11,905 bases of DNA, taken from contig JACPAW010000024.1 of assembly GCA_016180605.1 (NCBI GenBank), positions 1 to 11,905 of the forward strand, written 5' to 3'. The notes beneath the pieces are model-generated. The model made no database searches. It was not told the DNA's origin and was given only the letters and a program-made list of their open reading frames with translations. Source of the DNA: Candidatus Omnitrophota bacterium (GTDB lineage Bacteria > Omnitrophota > Gorgyraeia > Aquiviventales > Aquiviventaceae). Shown one piece after another: positions 6,361 to 11,905 of this stretch. Made by a program: the position numbers and the translations under genes. The first letter of the stretch is position 1, and each line of letters begins with the position of its first letter.

Positions 6361-7560
6361 ATGCCTTCGATAAATCGAGAGCTGTTATCCATCTTAGAGT
6401 CCATTGAGCGCGACAAGGGTGTGGATCGCGAGATTCTCATTCAGGCCGTGGAGGCGGCTGTGGCCACCGCAGCCAAAAAAAGCGAGGGAGTGAGTGAGGA
6501 GACGGAGGCGGTAGCCAGTTTTGATCGCCAAACCGGGCGCTTGACGGTTATCGTCGGGGGCCGAGAGATCGATTCGGCTCACTTGACCCGCATTGCCGCC
6601 CAGACGGCAAAGCAAGTCATCATCCAGAAGATCCGCGAGGCTGAGCGCGATGTCATCTTCACCGAGTTCCAAGGCCGCGTCGGAGACATTATGACCGGCT
6701 CCGTACACCGTTTCGAGAGGGGGGATATCATTGTAGAGTTGGGCAGGACGGAAGCGATTTTGCCGAAGTCTGAGCGCATTCCCCACGAGGAGTACCGCCA
6801 AGGAGACCGTTTGCAGGGTTATGTCTTGGAAGTCCGCAAGTCGGCTAAAGGCCCGGCCGTCGTTCTTTCACGCACCCACGAAGGTTTTATCCGCGGATTG
6901 TTTTCTTTGGAGGTTCCTGAAATCTCCGAGGGGATTGTAGAAATCAACGGCATCGCTCGTGAACCGGGGGACCGTACGAAGATTGCCGTCTCCTCTAAAG
7001 ACGAAAAGGTGGATGCCGTAGGGGCCTGTGTGGGCATGCGGGGAACGCGCGTCAAGAATATTGTCCGCGAGCTTCACGGGGAGAAAATCGACATCATCCG
7101 CTGGCATGCGGACATCAAAGAGTTCATTGCAGCGGCCCTTTCTCCTGCGCAAATTTCCGAGATTCGCGTGTTTGCGCAAGAAAAGCAAGCCACCGTGATT
7201 GTAGACAACGAGCAGCTGTCATTGGCTATTGGCAAACGCGGCCAAAATGTGCGTCTGGCTTCGAAATTAACCGGATGGCAGATTGAAATCAAAAGCACTC
7301 AACAGTTGGCTGAAGGAGCAAAAACCATCAGAAATCTTGCCGGGGTCGGGCCCCAGATGGAAGAGCGTCTGAAGACAGCCGGCATTACGACGATCGAGCA
7401 GCTTTCCCAAAAGACACTCGAGCAGATGACGGCAATCAAGGGAGTGGGCGAGAAAACCGCTCAAAAGCTCCTGGAGACAGCCCAGGAGTTTTTAGCCGCG
7501 CAAGCAGCTTCGGCAGCCAGCGAAGCAGCGGAAGACAAGAGTGGCGAAGTGGCAAAGTGA
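6361..7560 (+). CDS. nusA: Transcription termination/antitermination factor NusA
   Basis: Binds RNA polymerase and nascent RNA; promotes pausing, intrinsic termination and rRNA antitermination. Domains of this 399-residue protein: RNAP-binding N-terminal domain (1 to about 105), S1 domain (about 108-172), KH1 with GMRG (225-228), KH2 with GKRG (291-294), and a helix-hairpin-helix repeat region (about 325-375, LAGVGPQ and IKGVGEKTA). The two acidic repeats found at the E. coli C-terminus are absent, as in many bacteria. The start is supported by AGGTGG about nine bases upstream. The last codons (SGEVAK) are written by an AGTGGCRA-type repeat that forms one arm of the palindrome in the next gap, so the C-terminus has probably been altered by repeat insertion or expansion. 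Confidence 0.98.
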   Translation: MPSINRELLSILESIERDKGVDREILIQAVEAAVATAAKKSEGVSEETEAVASFDRQTGRLTVIVGGREIDSAHLTRIAAQTAKQVIIQKIREAERDVIFTEFQGRVGDIMTGSVHRFERGDIIVELGRTEAILPKSERIPHEEYRQGDRLQGYVLEVRKSAKGPAVVLSRTHEGFIRGLFSLEVPEISEGIVEINGIAREPGDRTKIAVSSKDEKVDAVGACVGMRGTRVKNIVRELHGEKIDIIRWHADIKEFIAAALSPAQISEIRVFAQEKQATVIVDNEQLSLAIGKRGQNVRLASKLTGWQIEIKSTQQLAEGAKTIRNLAGVGPQMEERLKTAGITTIEQLSQKTLEQMTAIKGVGEKTAQKLLETAQEFLAAQAASAASEAAEDKSGEVAK

Positions 7561-7765
7561 TCATAGAGAAACAAATGGGTGGCAAAGTGGCCAAGTCAGT
7601 GAAAAAGTGAAGAGTGATGAGTGAAAAGTTCGGAGTGCGGAATGCGGAGTGCGGAATAAAAAAGTTCCGCTCATTTTTATTTCTTTCTATTCCGAACTCC
7701 GAACTCCACACTCCGCACTTAAAATCGTTCTTCACTCACTCTGCCACTCTTTTCACTTTGCCACT
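7540..7765. repeat. Nested double palindrome, nusA-infB gap
   Basis: Inner palindrome: 7626-7658 pairs with 7688-7720, 28 of 33 positions complementary, made of GGAGTGC/GGAGTTC-type heptamers, with a 29-base loop. Outer palindrome: GTGGCAAAGTG occurs at 7549-7559 (inside the nusA 3' end, including part of its stop) and again at 7579-7589. Its exact reverse complement CACTTTGCCAC is at 7754-7764. The outer left arm has a period nearer 8 bases (AGTGGCGA, AGTGGCAA). Together they occupy nearly all of the gap of about 250 bases. No gene is seen in it; ylxR and the L7Ae-like gene often found here are absent. Confidence 0.88.
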
Positions 7766-7789
7766 AGGTTGAGGTTTGGGATGTATTCT

Positions 7790-7795
7790 AGGAGG
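7790..7795 (+). promoter_or_regulatory. Shine-Dalgarno AGGAGG upstream of infB
   Basis: A perfect AGGAGG lies 14 bases before the infB ATG at 7810. That is longer than the optimum, and GGAAGAAG at 7801-7808 may assist. An ATG at 7799 is too close (3 bases) and opens only a 13-codon frame. This is the clearest ribosome binding site in the window. Confidence 0.7.
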
Positions 7796-7809
7796 ACAAT
7801 GGAAGAAGT

Positions 7810-10140
7810 ATGCGCGTCCACGAGCTTGCTAAGGCGTTAAATCTCAGTTCTAAAGATCTATTAGTCCATTTAAAGGCGCTGAAAATATCCGCAAAAGCAG
7901 CGACTACCACGTTGGATGCGGATACGGTGAATCGAGTCCGCAAGGCTTTATCCAGCCGGTTGGTTTCCAAGAAAAGTGCTTCTACCAAGACCCCTGCTAT
8001 TGCAAGCCGCTTGGCTGCACCCCTCAAGAAACAACCGGCTAAAGCTCAATCGGCGGTTTTGAAGGCCTCTGTTTCAAAGCCCTCGCCGGTTAAACCCGTA
8101 CTTCCTTTATCGCGTTCGGTAACATCCAAAGCGACGACCCCTGCGAAAGCGCCGATTGCCGCGATGCCAAAATATCCGGTAGGGCGCAAGGTGGCAGCGG
8201 CTCCACAAAGTGCTGCGGTTGCTTCAGCGCCCCCAGCACCGATTGTAAAATCCCAACCGCCTAAGACAGCGCCGGTTACCGTGCCAGCCGCACAAAAAGA
8301 AAAAGCCTCTGGGGTTGCTGAGTCAAAACCTGTGGTCACTGAGTCAACGGCTGCGGTCGCTGAACTTCCTTCGGTAGCCCCTGTTAAACGACTGGACATC
8401 AAATATCCCATAACCGTAAAGGACCTGGCGGATAAAATTGGGATAAAACCTGCAGACGTCATCCGGTATTTGATGCAGCAAGGCATTTTTGCTTCAATCG
8501 TTCAGGCATTGAATGAACCCATTGTCACGAAAGTCGCAGCCGCGTTTTCCTGCGAGATCATCCCGCAGCCAACGCTGGAAGAAGAATTGTTACGCTTGGT
8601 GCAGCCCGATCCTGCCAAGCTGGTTTCGCGCGCTCCCGTAGTGACTTTTATGGGCCATGTCGACCATGGCAAGACAAGCCTGCTCGATGCGATTCGAGAG
8701 GCTAAGGTGGCGCAAAAAGAAGCCGGCGGTATTACTCAGCATATCGGCGCGTACGAAGTCTCCCTGGAAAAAGGACAAGTGACCTTTTTGGATACACCCG
8801 GCCACGAAGCGTTCTCTGCTTTGCGGGCCCGCGGGGCGAATGTGACCGACGTGGTCGTTCTTGTCGTGGCCGCAGATGACGGAGTCATGCCGCAGACCGT
8901 TGAGGCCATTGATCATGCAAAGGCGGCTGATGTCCCGATTGTGGTGGCGATCAATAAAGTCGACAAGCCGGAAGCCGATCTTCAGAAAGTCAAGCAACAG
9001 TTGACGCAATACGGGCTGATTGCGGAAGACTGGGGTGGCAAGAACATTATGGTTTCGGTTTCTGCCAAGACGCGCGAGGGCATTGATACGCTTCTGGAAA
9101 TGTTGCTTTTAGAGGCAGAGCTGCTGGAACTCAAAGCAGATCCGACGACTGCGGCTCAAGGGGTGGTAGTGGAAGCCAAACAAACCAAGGACCGCGGGCC
9201 CGTGGCAACGCTTCTGATCCAACAAGGGACCCTGCGGATTGGCAATACCGTGGTGGTGGGGCATTTGGTAGGCCGGGTCAGGGCCCTGGCAAATGACCGG
9301 GGCCATTTGTTGAAGGAGGCCGGTCCTGCAAAACCTGTTGAGGTGCTCGGTCTTCCGGAAGTGCCTACCGCAGGAGATACCTTTATTGTCGTTTCCGATG
9401 AGAAGCTGGCACGCCAACTGGCGGAGAAGCGCAAAGAACAGCGGGCGCAACGCATGATTGCTCCTCCAAAGCGGATTACGCTCGATGAACTGCACCAGCG
9501 TATCACCGAAGGGAAATTAAAAGATTTACGGCTGATCGTCAAGGCGGACGTGCAGGGTTCTCTGGAAGCGATTATCCAGAGCCTTCAGAAGCTGGATACC
9601 GAAAAGGAAGAAATCCAATTTCGGATTCTGCACACGGGCGTCGGAGACATCAATGAGTCGGACATTACCCTTGCGGCTGCCTCCGATGCCATCGTCATCG
9701 GCTTCCATGTAGGCATTGATCCGAAAGTGCAAGTGCTCGCGGCGAAGGAAGGGGTCGATGTGCGCATCTACCAGATTATCTACGAGCTCGTCAACGCCAT
9801 TCGGGCTGCCATAGAGGGGATGCTGGAGCCGCTCATCGAGGAGACGTTCCTGGGGCGCGCCGAAGTAAGAAAACTGTTCCAAGTTTCCAAGGTGGGAATC
9901 ATTGCCGGGTGCATGGTGGTTAAGGGTTCCATCCGGCGGGACGCTACCTTGCGCCTCATCCGCGGCCGGGATCGGCTCTACGAAGGCAAGGTCGGCAGCC
10001 TCAAGCGTGCAAAGGATGACGTGCGCGAGGTTCAAGAAGGGATGGAATGCGGCATTTCGGTCGAAGGAAACATCAACTTGCAAATTGGGGATTTGTTCGA
10101 AGTCTGGGAATTGAAGAAAATCGCCCGCAAGCTTGGCTAG
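7810..10140 (+). CDS. infB: Translation initiation factor IF-2
   Basis: GTPase that brings fMet-tRNA to the 30S subunit and promotes subunit joining. It has 776 residues. Layout: first IF2-N domain (1-50, MRVHELAKALNLSSKDLL); a low-complexity Ala/Pro/Lys/Val linker (about 52-190) without the long basic repeats of enterobacteria; second IF2-N domain (about 197-250); the GTPase domain; then domains II, III and the C-terminal initiator-tRNA-binding region. GTPase motifs are intact: G1 GHVDHGKTS (282-290), G2 region GGITQHIGAY (306-315), G3 DTPGHEAF (328-335), G4 NKVDK (382-386), G5 SAK (418-420). The start matches the family N-terminus. The usual partners rbfA and truB do not follow; the next gene is trpS, across a repeat-filled gap. 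Confidence 0.99.
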   Translation: MRVHELAKALNLSSKDLLVHLKALKISAKAATTTLDADTVNRVRKALSSRLVSKKSASTKTPAIASRLAAPLKKQPAKAQSAVLKASVSKPSPVKPVLPLSRSVTSKATTPAKAPIAAMPKYPVGRKVAAAPQSAAVASAPPAPIVKSQPPKTAPVTVPAAQKEKASGVAESKPVVTESTAAVAELPSVAPVKRLDIKYPITVKDLADKIGIKPADVIRYLMQQGIFASIVQALNEPIVTKVAAAFSCEIIPQPTLEEELLRLVQPDPAKLVSRAPVVTFMGHVDHGKTSLLDAIREAKVAQKEAGGITQHIGAYEVSLEKGQVTFLDTPGHEAFSALRARGANVTDVVVLVVAADDGVMPQTVEAIDHAKAADVPIVVAINKVDKPEADLQKVKQQLTQYGLIAEDWGGKNIMVSVSAKTREGIDTLLEMLLLEAELLELKADPTTAAQGVVVEAKQTKDRGPVATLLIQQGTLRIGNTVVVGHLVGRVRALANDRGHLLKEAGPAKPVEVLGLPEVPTAGDTFIVVSDEKLARQLAEKRKEQRAQRMIAPPKRITLDELHQRITEGKLKDLRLIVKADVQGSLEAIIQSLQKLDTEKEEIQFRILHTGVGDINESDITLAAASDAIVIGFHVGIDPKVQVLAAKEGVDVRIYQIIYELVNAIRAAIEGMLEPLIEETFLGRAEVRKLFQVSKVGIIAGCMVVKGSIRRDATLRLIRGRDRLYEGKVGSLKRAKDDVREVQEGMECGISVEGNINLQIGDLFEVWELKKIARKLG

Positions 10141-10154
10141 AATAGCATGCAGAA

Positions 10155-10269
10155 GGGGACATGGGACACGGCAGTGACACGAAGCTCTTGGGACATGGGA
10201 CAGGTAATACTAAATTTGTCCCATGACCCACGTCCCACGTCCCAAACGTTTTGTTCTCGTTACTCTGCC
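10155..10269. repeat. Palindromic heptamer array, infB-trpS gap
   Basis: Left side: GGGGACA and TGGGACA (10155-10168), then two TGGGACA units (10189-10202). Right side: four reverse-complement units at 10217-10244 (TGTCCCA, TGACCCA, CGTCCCA, CGTCCCA). CATGGGACA (10194-10202) pairs perfectly with 10217-10225 across a 14-base AT-rich loop. An outer pair, GGCAGTGACACGA (10170-10182) with 10257-10269, matches at 10 of 13 positions. The remaining bases up to trpS (10270-10304) show no clear signal or Shine-Dalgarno. Confidence 0.87.
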
Positions 10270-10304
10270 ATTTTTGGCTACTGATTACTCCCACTGACGA
10301 TCTC

Positions 10305-11318
10305 ATGCATCCTCGCGTCTTAAGCGGCATGCGCCCCACCGGTCCGCTTCATTTGGGCCACTTGGTAGGGGCCTTGGATAACTGGAGAACGCTCCAGCAG
10401 GAATATGACTGTTTTTTTATGGTTGCGGACTACCATGCGCTGATGAGCGAGTATGAGCATCCAGAGCGCATCCGGGTTTGGTCTTACGAAACCGTCATTG
10501 ACTGGCTGGCAGCCGGTGTGGATCCTAAGCGCAGCGTTGTTTTCCGCCAATCGGATGTCTCAGAGCATGCGGAGCTTTTTGCAATCCTTTCGATCGTGAC
10601 TCCCTTAGGGTGGGTGGAGCGCGTTCCAACCTACAAAGAGCAGTTACGCGAAATCCAGGGCAGGGACCTGGCTACTTACGGATTTCTTGGCTATCCTATC
10701 CTACAAGCGGCGGATATTCTTCTTTACCGGGCTGCGGCGGTTCCTGTGGGGGAAGACCAGTTGCCCCATTTGGAGCTGACCCGCGAGATTGTGCGGCGCG
10801 TTCATTTCTTAACGAAAGCGGAGCTTTTCCCGGAACCGAAGTCGCTGTTGACGCAGGCACCCAAGCTTTTAGGCACCGACGGGCGCAAGATGTCCAAAAG
10901 CTACGGCAATACGATCGCTTTGTCGGAGTCGCCGGATTCGATCCGTGCATTGGTCCAAAAAATGTTCACGGATCCTTTGCGGATCAAGCGCACGGATTTC
11001 GGTCACCCGGAAACTTGCAACGTCTGCAATTATTGGAAACTGTTTTTGCCCAATCAATATGAGAAAATCTGGGAAGAGTGTCGTAGTGCCTCGCGAGGCT
11101 GCGTCCAAAACAAGCAGGAACTCGCCGAGCATGTGATCCAATTGACCGAGCCGTTTCGAGAAGCGCGCAAGAAATTTGCCACGGAGTCAGGCGAGTATTC
11201 ACAGATCGAGAAATTGCTTCAAGAAGGAGCTCAGCGCGCCCGGGATGTCGCCTGTGCCACGTTGGCCGATGTGAAACGCGCTTTTGGCCTGAAACCTGCC
11301 CACGGGAAAACGGGCTAA
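10305..11318 (+). CDS. trpS: Tryptophanyl-tRNA synthetase
   Basis: Class I synthetase charging tRNA-Trp in the cytosol. It has 337 residues, typical for the bacterial enzyme. The HIGH-type signature is HLGH (16-19) within SGMRPTGPLHLGH; the KMSKS loop is intact at 195-199; the GEDQLPHLELTREI segment (149-162) is characteristic. A cysteine group near the anticodon-binding region resembles the [4Fe-4S] motif of Thermotoga maritima TrpRS (C-x22-C-x6-C-x2-C). Here Cys238, Cys241, Cys259 and Cys266 are present, but the last position is Asn269. The ATG at 10305 is preferred because it begins at the family N-terminus; an in-frame TTG at 10251 would add 18 poorly fitting residues and overlap the repeat region. 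No Shine-Dalgarno is visible. scpA follows after 10 bases. Confidence 0.97.
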   Translation: MHPRVLSGMRPTGPLHLGHLVGALDNWRTLQQEYDCFFMVADYHALMSEYEHPERIRVWSYETVIDWLAAGVDPKRSVVFRQSDVSEHAELFAILSIVTPLGWVERVPTYKEQLREIQGRDLATYGFLGYPILQAADILLYRAAAVPVGEDQLPHLELTREIVRRVHFLTKAELFPEPKSLLTQAPKLLGTDGRKMSKSYGNTIALSESPDSIRALVQKMFTDPLRIKRTDFGHPETCNVCNYWKLFLPNQYEKIWEECRSASRGCVQNKQELAEHVIQLTEPFREARKKFATESGEYSQIEKLLQEGAQRARDVACATLADVKRAFGLKPAHGKTG

Positions 11319-11328
11319 CTTTTTAGAG

Positions 11329-11905
11329 ATGCGCTACGAAGTCGAGACGGATTTATACGACGGCCCGCTTTGGTTGCTTGTGGAGCTAACACGGCTTAAT
11401 CTCATTGACATTTTTCTGGTTCAATTGGCAAAATTGACGGGATCGTACTTGCAGGACTTAAAGCGCCTGGATGTGGGCTTGAATGAGCTCTCCGAGCCGC
11501 TACCTCTTTTAGGAAACCTGCTGGCTCTGAAAGCACGCGGGCTTCTGCCGCAACCGGAGACGCCCTTGGAAGACGAGGAAGTTCCGGTAAGCCTGGAAGA
11601 GCTGGAACGCCGCCTTAAGGAATACGAGCAGTTTAAAACCGTGGCCCAGCTTCTTGCAGAACTGCACGCCCTGCAGCATGAGCACTTTAGCCGAAAACCC
11701 AGTGGGGCTCCTTTAGAGGAGCCTTCGGAAAAGGAAGCTGCAGAAGCGGAAAAGTGGGGCGTCAGTGTGACGGATTTAATGGGTGCTTTCACGCGGGTAT
11801 TAAGAAAAACGACCGCACCGCTCTACAATGTGAAAGCCGAGCCGTGGACCGTGGAAATGAAAGTGGAGGAATTAAGGGTAGCCCTCATGGTAAAACGACA
11901 GCTCC
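11329..11905 (+). CDS. scpA: Segregation and condensation protein A, N-terminal part
   Basis: Kleisin subunit that links Smc heads and ScpB in bacterial condensin, for chromosome compaction and segregation. The frame is open to the right edge (192 codons visible; the C-terminal winged helix is missing). The ATG at 11329 gives MRYEVETDLYDGPLWLLVEL, matching the kleisin N-terminus (YEVxLExFEGPLDLLLxL). It is followed by a NLIDI-type segment (24-28), the ARGLLP stretch typical of ScpA near 70, an acidic region, and RRLKEYEQFKTVAQLLAEL, which matches the ScpA RLLEYKKFKEAA-type helix. The normally conserved Asp in GPLDLL is Trp, so this is a divergent member. There are 10 bases after the trpS stop and no clear Shine-Dalgarno. 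A trpS-scpA pair occurs in several phyla, with scpB often next. Confidence 0.88.
   Translation, partial: MRYEVETDLYDGPLWLLVELTRLNLIDIFLVQLAKLTGSYLQDLKRLDVGLNELSEPLPLLGNLLALKARGLLPQPETPLEDEEVPVSLEELERRLKEYEQFKTVAQLLAELHALQHEHFSRKPSGAPLEEPSEKEAAEAEKWGVSVTDLMGAFTRVLRKTTAPLYNVKAEPWTVEMKVEELRVALMVKRQL

Noticed and set aside
7799..7840. Small frame starting at the ATG at 7799 just before infB
   Set aside because: It has only 13 codons, is too close to the AGGAGG and overlaps the infB start. No sign of a leader peptide.
9526..10083. Long minus-strand open frame (185 codons) opposite infB
   Set aside because: It is a shadow of the well-supported IF-2 frame. It has no recognisable domain and no ribosome binding site, and long antisense frames are common opposite biased coding sequence. 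The same applies to the minus-strand frames at 8046-8486, 8590-9009, 5036-5464 and 6394-6801.

Overview
The window is a block of bacterial housekeeping genes, all on the + strand. It reads as a Gram-negative-type bacterium of moderate G+C. It has a site-2 protease of the RseP family and makes isoprenoids by the MEP route. The CdsA signature is a variant (PGLGGVLDVIDS) that I associate with the PVC superphylum and relatives such as Omnitrophota. That placement is inference from gene order and one signature, at low confidence; nothing here fixes the phylum.

Layout. 1-572: 3' part of cdsA (phospholipid precursor synthesis). 666-1853: dxr. 1876-2958: rseP. 2955-3956: ispG, overlapping rseP by ATGA and closing early. 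4091-5809: proS. 5834-5872: a strong intrinsic terminator. 5893-6354, 6361-7560 and 7810-10140: rimP, nusA and infB (ribosome maturation, transcription elongation and termination, translation initiation). 10305-11318: trpS. 11329 to the end: the start of scpA (SMC-ScpAB condensin), cut by the window edge. This is the widespread cdsA-dxr-rseP-ispG-proS-rimP-nusA-infB neighbourhood, followed directly by trpS-scpA. No rbfA, truB or ylxR-type gene lies in the expected places. The genes are tightly spaced and probably co-transcribed in two segments, split or attenuated by the terminator before rimP.

The unusual layer is non-coding. Four of the five gaps longer than about 70 bp (cdsA/dxr, ispG/proS, nusA/infB, infB/trpS) are largely filled by imperfect palindromes built from tandem repeats, mostly heptamers: copies on the left arm, reverse-complement copies on the right. 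The fifth, proS/rimP, holds the terminator. Unit sequence differs from gap to gap, except that cdsA/dxr and nusA/infB share a GGAGTKC-like unit. A further one-armed heptamer array sits in frame inside proS and encodes a Gln/Ser-rich insert, and the nusA 3' end is itself part of a repeat arm. They resemble the short tandemly repeated repetitive (STRR) heptamers known from cyanobacteria, but here in two-armed form.

Two proteins deserve a check. IspG keeps its Fe-S ligands but loses about 25 residues of its C-terminal domain through what looks like an out-of-frame deletion; the rest of the tail is still readable in another frame. TrpRS has a rearranged version of the four-cysteine Fe-S motif known from Thermotoga maritima TrpRS. 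No RNA genes, CRISPR arrays or insertion sequences were seen.
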